Made by a program: the position numbers and the translations under genes | Assembly: GCF_900110655.1 (NCBI RefSeq) | Contig: NZ_FOEQ01000014.1 | Span: forward strand, 62,001-126,000 | Length of the DNA: 64,000 nt | From: Pseudomonas soli | GTDB lineage: Bacteria > Pseudomonadota > Gammaproteobacteria > Pseudomonadales > Pseudomonadaceae | Reading direction: 5' to 3' | In this document: positions 34,747 to 42,464 of the stretch, piece by piece | Layout: each line of letters begins with the position of its first letter | Numbering within the stretch: the first letter of the stretch is position 1 | The notes under the pieces: generated by a model | What the model saw: the letters and a program-made list of their open reading frames with translations, nothing else | Told to the model about the DNA's origin: nothing | The model's database searches: none

Positions 34747-34770
34747 GATGGCCGCCTCCGGGCGGCCATC
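34747..34770. terminator. Hairpin terminator between waaL and the convergent kinase-like gene
   Basis: A perfect 10-bp stem GATGGCCGCC / GGCGGCCATC with a TCCG tetraloop directly follows the waaL stop codon; TTCGTT comes after. The T-tract is poor, but position and stability suggest a terminator for waaL and possibly for the convergent gene. Confidence 0.72.
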
Positions 34771-34775
34771 TTCGT

Positions 34776-35414
34776 TCAGGCCAGTGCGCTGGCCAGGTCC
34801 TGGCGACGACAGACCTGCTGGCTGGCCAGGTAGGCCTCGATGAACACGTTGTCACGGTCACCCAGCAACCATTCCCGATCTTGCCGATACCGCAGCATGT
34901 GGCGGAAGTTGCGCTGACGTTGTGATCGGCGAAGTGGCTTGCGGTAAATGCGCAGGTCGGCGACATCGATCAACCCCAGCTTGCCTTCGGGCGTCAGTAC
35001 CACGTTGCCCAGATGCGCGGAGCGGAAGTACACGCCTGACTCGTGCAGCGTCGCGATGAACTGCCCGAGCTGGTCGCGCAGCTCGGGATGCTCGCCGGGC
35101 TGGTCCAGTAGCTGACGCAGCGTAAGCCCTGGGAGCGGGTCGTAATGCACGGCATCGCGGGCGATCTCGGCGATACGATACACCGCCTTGACCTGTGGGC
35201 AGGGGATGCCGCGCGCGGCCAGGGCCTCGCAGTTGTCGGCGAAGCGTCGGGCATAGGGATACCAGGCCGCGGAGGTGATCAGGCGCTTGCGCCGGAACAG
35301 CTTGAGCATCGTGCCGTCGCGCAGGCGCAGGACCTTGTCGCCAGTGCCGTCGGCTTCGAGGACATGAGCGCCCTCGCGCAGGGCAAGGTAGCGGGCGTGG
35401 TCAAGTGCGTGCAT
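34776..35414 (-). CDS. Kinase-like protein of the InaA/LPS kinase group (PA4998 type)
   Basis: A 212-residue protein with a small protein-kinase-like fold. Recognisable pieces are KVLRLRDGTMLKLFRRKR (about 27-44, nucleotide-binding lysine region), the catalytic-loop-like SGVYFRSAHLGNVVL (about 129-143) and LGLIDVADLRIYRKPLRRSQR (about 149-169, the metal-binding Asp position). These match Kdo/heptose kinase-like proteins of LPS core loci, and homologues in P. putida are labelled toluene tolerance protein. The catalytic loop reads AHLGN rather than HxDLHxxN, so its activity is not certain. It sits on the minus strand between waaL and msbA, as PA4998 does in P. aeruginosa, and is divergent from msbA. 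Confidence 0.78.
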   Translation of the reverse strand: MHALDHARYLALREGAHVLEADGTGDKVLRLRDGTMLKLFRRKRLITSAAWYPYARRFADNCEALAARGIPCPQVKAVYRIAEIARDAVHYDPLPGLTLRQLLDQPGEHPELRDQLGQFIATLHESGVYFRSAHLGNVVLTPEGKLGLIDVADLRIYRKPLRRSQRQRNFRHMLRYRQDREWLLGDRDNVFIEAYLASQQVCRRQDLASALA

Positions 35415-35489
35415 CTAGCCTCCAGGGCCATGGGTTCGGGACAGCCGCCTATCTTACCTGCAGCGCGCGGTGCGAGACACCGCGTGTGT

Positions 35490-35495
35490 TATAAT
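35490..35495 (+). promoter_or_regulatory. Putative -10 of msbA
   Basis: A perfect TATAAT lies 29 bases upstream of the msbA start, inside the context TTATAATCCCG, which is also found upstream of the LPS carbamoyltransferase gene. No clear -35 at standard spacing. Confidence 0.5.
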
Positions 35496-35524
35496 CCCGA
35501 CTCTTTTTGACCCGACGGATTCTC

Positions 35525-37327
35525 ATGACAGTTCCCGAATCGTCTTCGCCTGCGAGCCTGAAGATCTACCTGCGCCTGCTGGGCTACGTCAAACCTTATA
35601 TTGGCATCTTCCTGCTGAGCATCGTCGGTTTCGTGATCTTCGCATCGACCCAACCGATGCTGGCCGGGATCCTCAAGTATTTCGTCGACGGCCTGAGCAA
35701 CCCCCAGGCCGTGTTGTTCCCCAGCGTGCCTTACCTGCGCGACTTGCAGTTGCTGCAGGCGGTGCCGCTGCTGATCATCCTGATCGCCGCCTGGCAGGGC
35801 CTGGGCTCGTTCCTGGGCAACTACTACCTGTCCAAGGTGTCGTTGTGTCTGGTTCACGACCTACGGGTCGAGTTGTTCAACAAGCTGCTGGTGCTGCCCA
35901 ACCGCTACTTCGACAACCACAACTCCGGGCATCTGATTTCGCGCATCACCTTCAACGTGACCATGGTTACCGGCGCGGCCACCGATGCCATCAAGGTGGT
36001 CATCCGTGAAGGCCTGACAGTGGTGTTCCTGTTCGCCTACTTGCTGTGGATGAACTGGAAACTGACCTTGGTGATGGTGGCGATCCTGCCGCTGATCGCG
36101 GTAATGGTGAGCACCGCCAGCAAGAAATTCCGCAAGCAGAGCAAGAAGATCCAGGTGGCCATGGGCGATGTCACGCATGTGGCCTCCGAGACCATCCAGG
36201 GCTATCGCGTGGTGCGCAGCTTCGGTGGCGAAAGCTACGAAGAGCGTCGCTTCAACGCCGCCAGCCAGAGCAACACCGACAAGCAGCTGCGCATGACCAA
36301 GACCGGCGCGCTGTACACGCCGTTGCTGCAACTGGTGATCTACACCGCCATGGCCACGCTGATGTTCCTGGTGCTGTTCCTGCGCGGCGAGGCGTCGGCC
36401 GGTGATCTGGTGGCCTACATCACGGCGGCTGGGTTGCTGCCCAAGCCAATTCGCCAGCTCTCGGAAGTCAGCTCGACCATTCAGAAGGGCCTTGCCGGTG
36501 CCGAAAGCATCTTCGAGCAGTTGGACGAGAAGCCGGAGGTCGATGCCGGCACCGTCGAGAAGGAGCGGGTCGACGGGCGCCTCGAAGTGCGCAACCTCAG
36601 CTTCACCTACCCCGGCACCGAGCGTCAGGTGCTCAGCGACATCAGCTTCACCGCCGAGCCTGGGCAGATGATCGCCCTGGTCGGGCGGTCCGGCAGCGGC
36701 AAGTCGACGCTGGCGGCGCTGATTCCGCGGTTCTATCACCACACGGAAGGGCAGATCCTGCTCGACGGCGTGGAAATCGAACAGTACCGCCTGCGCAACC
36801 TGCGTCGCCATGTGTCCCAGGTGACCCAGCACGTCACCCTGTTCAACGACACGGTGGCCAACAACATCGCCTACGGTGACCTGGCCGGCGCCCCCCGGGC
36901 GGATATCGAGGCCGCCGCCGCCGATGCCTACGCCAAGGAGTTCGTCGACCAGTTGCCCAAGGGCTTTGATACCGAGGTCGGCGAGAACGGCGTGCTGCTC
37001 TCCGGAGGCCAGCGCCAGCGTCTGGCGATTGCGCGGGCGTTGCTGAAAAACGCGCCACTGCTGATTCTCGACGAGGCGACCTCGGCCCTGGATACCGAGT
37101 CCGAGCGTCACATCCAGGCGGCGCTGGACCACGTGATGGAAGGTCGCACCACCCTGGTGATCGCCCACCGCCTGTCGACCATCGAGAAAGCCGACCTGAT
37201 TCTGGTAATGGATCAAGGCCGTCTGGTGGAGCGTGGCACCCACGCCGAACTGCTCCAGGCCAATGGCCATTATGCCCGCCTGCACGCCATGGGCCTGGAC
37301 GAAGCGGAAAAGGCCGATATCACCTGA
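35525..37327 (+). CDS. msbA: Lipid A-core flippase MsbA (ABC exporter)
   Basis: A 600-residue half-transporter that acts as a homodimer and flips lipid A-core across the inner membrane using ATP. The transmembrane domain (about 15-310, six helices) is followed by the nucleotide-binding domain (about 340-585) with Walker A GRSGSGKST, signature LLSGGQRQR, Walker B LLILDEATSALD and the switch H in VIAHRLST. Length is standard. The ATG at 35525 is preferred; a TTG 18 bases upstream is also in frame. The gene lies between the kinase-like LPS gene and hldE, all devoted to the LPS core. It has its own likely promoter. Confidence 0.96.
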   Translation: MTVPESSSPASLKIYLRLLGYVKPYIGIFLLSIVGFVIFASTQPMLAGILKYFVDGLSNPQAVLFPSVPYLRDLQLLQAVPLLIILIAAWQGLGSFLGNYYLSKVSLCLVHDLRVELFNKLLVLPNRYFDNHNSGHLISRITFNVTMVTGAATDAIKVVIREGLTVVFLFAYLLWMNWKLTLVMVAILPLIAVMVSTASKKFRKQSKKIQVAMGDVTHVASETIQGYRVVRSFGGESYEERRFNAASQSNTDKQLRMTKTGALYTPLLQLVIYTAMATLMFLVLFLRGEASAGDLVAYITAAGLLPKPIRQLSEVSSTIQKGLAGAESIFEQLDEKPEVDAGTVEKERVDGRLEVRNLSFTYPGTERQVLSDISFTAEPGQMIALVGRSGSGKSTLAALIPRFYHHTEGQILLDGVEIEQYRLRNLRRHVSQVTQHVTLFNDTVANNIAYGDLAGAPRADIEAAAADAYAKEFVDQLPKGFDTEVGENGVLLSGGQRQRLAIARALLKNAPLLILDEATSALDTESERHIQAALDHVMEGRTTLVIAHRLSTIEKADLILVMDQGRLVERGTHAELLQANGHYARLHAMGLDEAEKADIT

Positions 37328-37458
37328 TCGGCCGTAGGGTGGGGCCCGCGCGGCCCCGCCAGTCAATCGATACAGCATTGCCGCGGTTGGCCGTAAAGCC
37401 CTGCGCAACCCTGTGCTAATATCCTGCCCCTGTTCACTTTTCCAATGATGGGTTGCCC

Positions 37459-38880
37459 ATGAAGTTGTCCATGCCGCGTTTCGATCAAGCCCCGGTATTG
37501 GTGGTCGGCGATGTCATGCTCGACCGCTACTGGCATGGCGGTACTTCGCGTATCTCGCCTGAAGCGCCGGTGCCAGTGGTCAAGGTCGATCAGATCGAGG
37601 ACCGTCCCGGCGGCGCCGCCAACGTGGCTTTGAACATCGCCGCGCTCGGGGCCCCGGCCGCGTTGGTCGGTGTTACTGGCCAGGATGAGGCTGCCGACAG
37701 CCTGTCCAACAGCCTGCAGGCCGCCGGCGTGCGCTCGATCTTCCAGCGCATCGCCCATCAGCCGACCATCGTCAAGCTGCGTGTCATGAGCCGCCACCAG
37801 CAGTTGCTGCGCATCGATTTCGAAGAGCCCTTCGCCACCGACCCGCTATCGCTGGGGGCGGAAGTGGATGCCTTGCTCGAAGGGGTCAAGGTGCTTGTGC
37901 TGTCCGACTACGGCAAGGGCGCGCTGAAGAATCACCAGTCGTTGATCCAGGCTGCGCGCAGCAAGGGCATCCCGGTGCTGGCCGACCCAAAGGGCAAGGA
38001 TTTCTCGATCTACCGCGGTGCCAGCCTGATCACCCCGAACCTCAGCGAGTTCGAGACCATCGTCGGCCGTTGCGCCGACGAAGCCGAGCTTGTTGCCAAG
38101 GGGCTGAAGCTGCTCGAAGAGCTGGACCTGGGCGCGCTGCTGGTGACCCGTGGCGAGCACGGCATGACCTTGCTGCGCATCGGCCATCCGGCGCTGCACC
38201 TGCCGGCCCGAGCCCGTGAGGTGTTCGATGTCACCGGTGCCGGCGATACGGTGATTTCCACTCTCGCCGCGGCCATTGCCGCGGGCGAAGACCTGCCGCA
38301 CGCGGTCGCCCTGGCCAACCTGGCTGCCGGCATCGTGGTCGGCAAGCTGGGCACCGCCGCGATCAGCGCACCCGAACTGCGCCGGGCGATCCAACGCGAG
38401 GAAGGCTCCGAGCGCGGTGTGTTGGGCTTGGAGCAGTTGCTGCTGGCCATCGACGACGCCCGGGCGCACAACGAGAAAATCGTCTTCACCAATGGCTGTT
38501 TCGATATCCTGCACGCGGGCCACGTGACCTATCTGGAGCAGGCGCGTGCCCAGGGTGATCGCCTGATCGTCGCCATCAACGACGATGCCTCGGTCAGCCG
38601 CCTGAAAGGCCCGGGTCGTCCGATCAACAGCGTCGATCGACGCATGGCCGTACTCGCCGGGCTCGGTGCGGTGGACTGGGTTATCAGCTTCCCCGAGGAT
38701 ACTCCCGAGAACCTGTTGCGCCAGGTCAAGCCAGATGTGCTGGTCAAGGGCGGCGACTACGGTATCGACCAGGTTGTCGGCGCCGACATCGTCAAGACCT
38801 ATGGTGGCACGGTGAAGGTGCTCGGCCTGGTGGAGAACAGCTCGACCACGGCGATCGTCGAGAAGATCCGCAAGCACTGA
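37459..38880 (+). CDS. hldE: Bifunctional heptose kinase/adenylyltransferase HldE
   Basis: A 473-residue fusion making ADP-glycero-manno-heptose for the LPS inner core. The N-terminal PfkB/ribokinase domain (about 1-320) phosphorylates heptose-7-phosphate; it carries VLVVGDVMLDRYW, DRPGGAANVALN and the C-terminal PfkB motif DVTGAGDTVISTLA. The C-terminal nucleotidyltransferase domain (about 340-473) has VFTNGCFDILHAGHVTYLEQA, with the HxGH motif as HAGH. Full length and both active-site sets are intact. The ATG at 37459 gives the family N terminus MKLSMPRFDQ. It follows msbA by 131 bp. A short hairpin overlapping the stop codon and a REP-type hairpin come after it. Confidence 0.97.
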   Translation: MKLSMPRFDQAPVLVVGDVMLDRYWHGGTSRISPEAPVPVVKVDQIEDRPGGAANVALNIAALGAPAALVGVTGQDEAADSLSNSLQAAGVRSIFQRIAHQPTIVKLRVMSRHQQLLRIDFEEPFATDPLSLGAEVDALLEGVKVLVLSDYGKGALKNHQSLIQAARSKGIPVLADPKGKDFSIYRGASLITPNLSEFETIVGRCADEAELVAKGLKLLEELDLGALLVTRGEHGMTLLRIGHPALHLPARAREVFDVTGAGDTVISTLAAAIAAGEDLPHAVALANLAAGIVVGKLGTAAISAPELRRAIQREEGSERGVLGLEQLLLAIDDARAHNEKIVFTNGCFDILHAGHVTYLEQARAQGDRLIVAINDDASVSRLKGPGRPINSVDRRMAVLAGLGAVDWVISFPEDTPENLLRQVKPDVLVKGGDYGIDQVVGADIVKTYGGTVKVLGLVENSSTTAIVEKIRKH

Positions 38881-38894
38881 GACAGTGCTTGCGC

Positions 38895-38931
38895 GGGACA
38901 AGCCCGCTGCCATGATAGGTGGGCTTGTCCC
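38895..38931. repeat. REP-type hairpin after hldE
   Basis: GGGACAAGCCC (38895-38905) pairs perfectly with GGGCTTGTCCC (38921-38931) across a 15-base loop. Just before it, AAGCACTGAGACAGTGCTT (38873-38891) forms another hairpin overlapping the hldE stop codon. Together they sit between convergent hldE and the unknown 322-aa gene and may end both transcripts. Confidence 0.78.
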
Positions 38932-38935
38932 GTGT

Positions 38936-39904
38936 TCATTTGTGCAGTGTGTCCCGGGCCCGCTCCAACAACGCCCGAGCCTTGTTACTGAAGCGCTCAA
39001 AGTGCGAGGCCGGTTCGCGCTTGTGCTCGGCCAGGCCTTGTTGCTTCAACCAATCCTTCCAGCGGACCCGCTCTTCGCGCACCACCCAGCCCTCCTGCTG
39101 CGCAAAGCTCTCGGCCAACCATAGGCCGCGCGTGCTTGCCGGCAGCAACTCGTCCTTTCTAAGGGTGAACAGCTCGGCCACGGGGCAGCCATCTTTCAAC
39201 GGCATCAGGTAAAGGTCTGGGCGCTTGCGGTCAAGCCGAGCCACCAGTTGGTCGCCTTCGAGCCGCTCGTCGACATGGAACAGGCTCAGTGACTTGGCCT
39301 CCCTGGGCACTTGCAGTCGCAGGTCGTAGATCAGCTGTAACGATGCGGTAGGCAGGTGCACGTAGGCCCGTGGCCGCTCCATTAGCGTCAGCCTGGCGCA
39401 GTGCACCGGGCGGGCGGCACCGGACTCGGGCGAGAGCACGAACGGCAGCGCCTCGCGATAGTGCAGGGCGGCGGCATAAGGCGCCGGCAGCCAGGTGTCG
39501 TTGAAGCGCCCGCCAAGCCAGCCCTCGGGGGTTTCCAGCAGGCACTCCTCGGCCACTTCCTGGATCGCCGTGTGCAGCGGCAGGTTCAGCTCGTGGGCCG
39601 GGACATAGCCGGAAATCAGCTTGAGCACCACATCGCCACGGTCCTGTCGGCGTTGGCGCACCAGCACCCAGTAGTCGCGGCCTTGCCAGTTCAGGGTGAG
39701 GCGCACTGACACGCCAAGGTTGGCCAGCTCCGCCACGAAGTGTTCGGGGTTGGCGACCTGGATGGCCTTGCGCCGCTGCAGGGTCTGGGCGAAGTTCAGC
39801 GGCATGCCGATGCTCTGGTAGGTCAGGCCATCGGGCGTGGCTTCGACGTGCAGCGGCAGGGTCTTGAAGTTGCTCGGATTCTTGCGGATCAGCGTACGCG
39901 GCAC
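38936..39904 (-). CDS. Conserved pseudomonad protein of unknown function (322 aa)
   Basis: A 322-residue soluble protein, rich in charged residues, with no signal peptide or membrane helix. Homologues are, as I recall, often labelled metal ABC transporter ATPase in Pseudomonas genomes, but no Walker A, signature or Walker B motif is visible, so that name is not supported. Segments that look conserved-like are SIGMPLNFAQTLQRRKAIQVANPEHFVAEL-type text near residues 30-60, VLKLISGYVPAHELNLPLHTAIQEVAEECLLETPEGWLGG (about 90-130), and RAYVHLPTASLQLIYDL. The EVAEECLLETPEG stretch resembles part of a Nudix box, but the full GX5EX7REUXEEXGU pattern is not met. The GTG at 39904 is chosen because GGAGGA lies 5 bases upstream. 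Confidence 0.72.
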   Translation of the reverse strand: MPRTLIRKNPSNFKTLPLHVEATPDGLTYQSIGMPLNFAQTLQRRKAIQVANPEHFVAELANLGVSVRLTLNWQGRDYWVLVRQRRQDRGDVVLKLISGYVPAHELNLPLHTAIQEVAEECLLETPEGWLGGRFNDTWLPAPYAAALHYREALPFVLSPESGAARPVHCARLTLMERPRAYVHLPTASLQLIYDLRLQVPREAKSLSLFHVDERLEGDQLVARLDRKRPDLYLMPLKDGCPVAELFTLRKDELLPASTRGLWLAESFAQQEGWVVREERVRWKDWLKQQGLAEHKREPASHFERFSNKARALLERARDTLHK

Positions 39905-39941
39905 GAGGCTCCTCCTTGCGTTGGGCCCCCGTCTGGGCGGC

Positions 39942-40754
39942 TCAGGGCCGGCCCAGGATGCGGGCGACGGTGGCCACGTTGTGGGCCAGGTGTACCGGGT
40001 TGATGGTGCCGACGATGGCACTGCACACGCCGGGGTGGGCGAACAGCAACTCGAAACTGGCTTGCACCGGGTCGACCCCCGGCGCCAGGCAGATATGGCC
40101 GCTGGCCAGGGCCTTTTTCACCAGGATGGCCTTGCCGTGTTCGGCAGCGTAGTCGAGCACGGGCCGCTCCGCCTGCTCGTTGAGGTTGTAGGTGACCATG
40201 GCGCAATCACCTTGTTCCAAGGCCTTCAGGCCTCCCGCGGCAGTCTTGCCGGAGAATCCGTAGCCGAGGATCTTGCCTTCGCGCTTGAGCGCGGCGAGGG
40301 TTTCGTACACCCCCTCCTGCTCGAGAATCGCCAGGTCGTTGCCATCGGAATGCACCAGTACCAGCTCGATACGGTCGGTTTCCAGGCGCTTGAGGCTGCG
40401 CTCCACCGAGCGACGGGTGTGGGCGGCGCTGAAATCGAAATGCGACTGGCCGTTCTCGAACTCCTCACCGACCTTGCTGACGATGACCCATTGGTCGCGC
40501 TGGCCGCGCAGCAACGGGCCGAGCCGCTCCTCGCTGCGGCCATAGGCCGGGGCGGTGTCGATCAGGTTGATGCCCAGCTCGCGGGCTTGCGCGAGCAGGA
40601 GATGCGCGGCCTGGTCATCGGGAATGGTGAAACCATTGGGGTACTTGACGCCTTGGTCGCGGCCCAACTTGACCGTGCCCAGGCCCAGTGGCGATACCCG
40701 CAGGCCGGTGCTGCCCAAGGGACGGTGGTGATCGTGCAGGGTCGGCAGGCTCAT
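39942..40754 (-). CDS. Aldo/keto reductase
   Basis: A 270-residue NADPH-dependent aldo/keto reductase with a TIM-barrel pattern: LGSTGLRVSPLGLGTVKLGRD near the start, GINLIDTAPAYGRSEERLGPLL (about 60-81, catalytic Asp and Tyr of DTAPAYG), WVIVSKVGEEF (catalytic Lys), ELVLVHSDGND (catalytic His) and the C-terminal cofactor segment AIVGTINPVHLAHNVA. All four catalytic residues are present. Its ATG overlaps the end of the FAD oxidoreductase gene (ATGA), so the two are coupled and may act on the same metabolite, which I cannot name. Confidence 0.88.
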   Translation of the reverse strand: MSLPTLHDHHRPLGSTGLRVSPLGLGTVKLGRDQGVKYPNGFTIPDDQAAHLLLAQARELGINLIDTAPAYGRSEERLGPLLRGQRDQWVIVSKVGEEFENGQSHFDFSAAHTRRSVERSLKRLETDRIELVLVHSDGNDLAILEQEGVYETLAALKREGKILGYGFSGKTAAGGLKALEQGDCAMVTYNLNEQAERPVLDYAAEHGKAILVKKALASGHICLAPGVDPVQASFELLFAHPGVCSAIVGTINPVHLAHNVATVARILGRP

Positions 40755-41926
40755 GGCAGCAGTTGCTCCCAGGCTGGCAGCGCCAGCGGCGGGCGCGGCA
40801 GGTCGGCAAGGTCAGGCTGGCTCGTCGCGCGCACGCCGTCGCGCTCGAAGCTGGCCAGCACGCGATCGGCAAAGTCCGGCGCCAGGGCCAGCTTGGTCGG
40901 CCAGCCGACCAGCAGGCGCTGCTGGTCGGCAAGGAAGGCGTTGTCCGGGCGTACCAGGCCCGATTGCGCGGGCTCGGCGCGATCGACGCGCAGGGTGGCC
41001 CAGCGCACCAGGCTTTGGTCGACCCAAGGCAACAGGCTGGCGATTTCCTTCTGCGCCGCGGCGATTTGTGCGGCGGGCTCACGGGCAACACCGTCGGCCT
41101 CGGCGATATCGCCACCCAGGTACCATACCCATTGGCCATCGGCGGCCGGATGGGTGGTCACGGTGATGCGTGGCTTGGGGCCACCGCCCAGGCAGTGGGC
41201 ATACAGGGGCTTGAGGTTGGGCCCCTTGGCCAGGACCATGTGCAGCGGTCGGCGTTGCATGGCTGGTTGGTCCAGCCCCAGAGCGTGCAGCAGGTCTGCG
41301 GTGCCTGCGCCGGCGCTGAGGACGATGCGCTGGGCGCGGATCTCGCGGCCATCGACCACCAGGCCGGCCAGCTCTTCACCGTCGCGCAGTGGTTCGATTC
41401 GCTCGCCGGCCAGCAAGCTGTCACCCGCCAGTTGCGCGAGGTTGGCCAGCAAGCTGGGTACGTCGATGACCAGTTCGGCCAGGCGGTAGACCTTGCCCTT
41501 GAACGCACGATCCTGCAGGGCCGGCGGCAGCTGCTCGCCCTTGACCTGGTCGACCCGGCCGCGCACGGCCTTGCTGGCGAAGAAACTGGTGAGGTTGCCG
41601 GCCAGGGTGCCGGGGGACCAGAGGTAATGGGCCTCGGACAGCAGGCGGGTGGCGCTCAGGTTCAGCTCGCCGTTGCCGGCCAGCGCTTCGCGCCAGCGCC
41701 GCGGCATGTCGGCGATGGCCTCGGAGGCGCCGGTCAGCGCCCCGTGCAGGGCGTACTTGGTGCCGCCGTGGATGATGCCCTGCGACTTGATGGTCTGCTC
41801 GCCACCGAGGCTGGCGCGTTCCACCAGTACCGTCGAGTAGCCCAGGCGGCGCAGCCGGGCATTGAGCCAGAGGCCTGCGACCCCGGCGCCGACGATCAGC
41901 ACGTCAGTGGTAATGGCGGATGGCAT
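40751..41926 (-). CDS. FAD-dependent oxidoreductase (DAO family)
   Basis: A 391-residue flavoprotein of the D-amino-acid oxidase/glycerol-3-phosphate dehydrogenase fold. The Rossmann motif is at the N terminus: VLIVGAGVAGLWLNARLRRLGYSTVLVE (about 9-36). QGIIHGGTKYALHGALTG (about 50-67) corresponds to the second FAD-binding loop, typical of the DAO family. The C-terminal substrate side has DRAEPAQSGLVRPDNAF. No signal peptide. It is coupled by a 4-bp ATGA overlap to the aldo/keto reductase downstream. The substrate is unknown; glycerol-3-phosphate dehydrogenase-like chemistry is possible. Confidence 0.82.
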   Translation of the reverse strand: MPSAITTDVLIVGAGVAGLWLNARLRRLGYSTVLVERASLGGEQTIKSQGIIHGGTKYALHGALTGASEAIADMPRRWREALAGNGELNLSATRLLSEAHYLWSPGTLAGNLTSFFASKAVRGRVDQVKGEQLPPALQDRAFKGKVYRLAELVIDVPSLLANLAQLAGDSLLAGERIEPLRDGEELAGLVVDGREIRAQRIVLSAGAGTADLLHALGLDQPAMQRRPLHMVLAKGPNLKPLYAHCLGGGPKPRITVTTHPAADGQWVWYLGGDIAEADGVAREPAAQIAAAQKEIASLLPWVDQSLVRWATLRVDRAEPAQSGLVRPDNAFLADQQRLLVGWPTKLALAPDFADRVLASFERDGVRATSQPDLADLPRPPLALPAWEQLLP

Positions 41927-41989
41927 GCGGGCACCTCGAAAACTGGGACAGGTGCGCAGTATACAGGCTGTGGCGTCGTGCTGACCCCT

Positions 41990-42014
41990 GTGGGAGCCGG
42001 CTTGCCGGCGATAG
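41990..42014. repeat. Single REP unit
   Basis: GTGGGAGCCGGCTTGCCGGC followed by GATAG is one REP unit of the GCCGGCTTGCCGGCG subtype, in the gap between the FAD oxidoreductase promoter side and the 3' end of the SMR gene. The inner GCCGGC and GCCGGC pair as a small hairpin. Confidence 0.7.
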
Positions 42015-42043
42015 GGCCGCGCAGCGGCCCCATGGGCTCAGGC

Positions 42044-42376
42044 TCAGTGCCCTGCGGTATTGGAAAACACCTGGATCACCACCACCCCGCCGACGATCAT
42101 GGCCATGCCCAGCATCGCCGGCACATCCAGCTTCTGTCCATAGATAACCAGCGCGGCGACGCTGATCAGGACGATCCCCAGCCCCGACCAGATTGCATAG
42201 GCAATCCCCACCGGAATGCTGCGCACCACCAGGGTGAGCATCCAGAACGCCACGCCGTAGCCGCACACCATCAGCAGCAGCGGCAGAGGCGTGCTCAGCC
42301 CCTTGACCGCTTTCATGGAAGCAGTGGCGATGACTTCGGCACAGATGGCGATGGCGAGATAGGTGTAGGCGTTCAT
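42044..42376 (-). CDS. Small multidrug resistance (SMR) transporter
   Basis: A 110-residue four-helix membrane protein of the SMR family. The essential membrane glutamate is present in AICAEVIATASMKA (E14 region), followed by the usual second helix, then PVGIAYAIWSGLGIVLIS (about 55-72), the SMR signature with the aromatic W, and a last helix MLGMAMIVGGVVVIQVF. This pattern is closer to EmrE/QacE exporters of quaternary cations than to the guanidinium exporter Gdx/SugE, which has WIxLGIxxxK spacing. It probably works as an antiparallel dimer, H+-coupled. GGAGGA precedes the ATG at 42376. It is divergent from a LysR regulator with a perfect palindrome between them, so it may be the regulator's target. 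Confidence 0.88.
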   Translation of the reverse strand: MNAYTYLAIAICAEVIATASMKAVKGLSTPLPLLLMVCGYGVAFWMLTLVVRSIPVGIAYAIWSGLGIVLISVAALVIYGQKLDVPAMLGMAMIVGGVVVIQVFSNTAGH

Positions 42377-42438
42377 GGCGCGGGTCCTCCGGTACTGGAT
42401 GGGCATTCTAGAGGATCCAAGGATGCGGTAAAGTCATT

Positions 42439-42461
42439 ACCTATCTGATATGGAGATAGGT
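42439..42461. promoter_or_regulatory. LysR-type operator palindrome in the SMR-lysR gap
   Basis: ACCTATCT - GATATGG - AGATAGGT is a perfect 8+8 inverted repeat with a 7-bp spacer. Its inner part ATCT-N7-AGAT fits the T-N11-A LysR box. It overlaps the ribosome-binding region of the LysR gene (start 42465) and lies 63 bases upstream of the SMR start, as expected for an autoregulatory and activating site. Confidence 0.75.
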
Positions 42462-42464
42462 TGA

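Noticed and set aside
38936..39904. Annotation as a metal ABC transporter ATPase
   Set aside because: No Walker A, ABC signature or Walker B sequence can be found in the protein.
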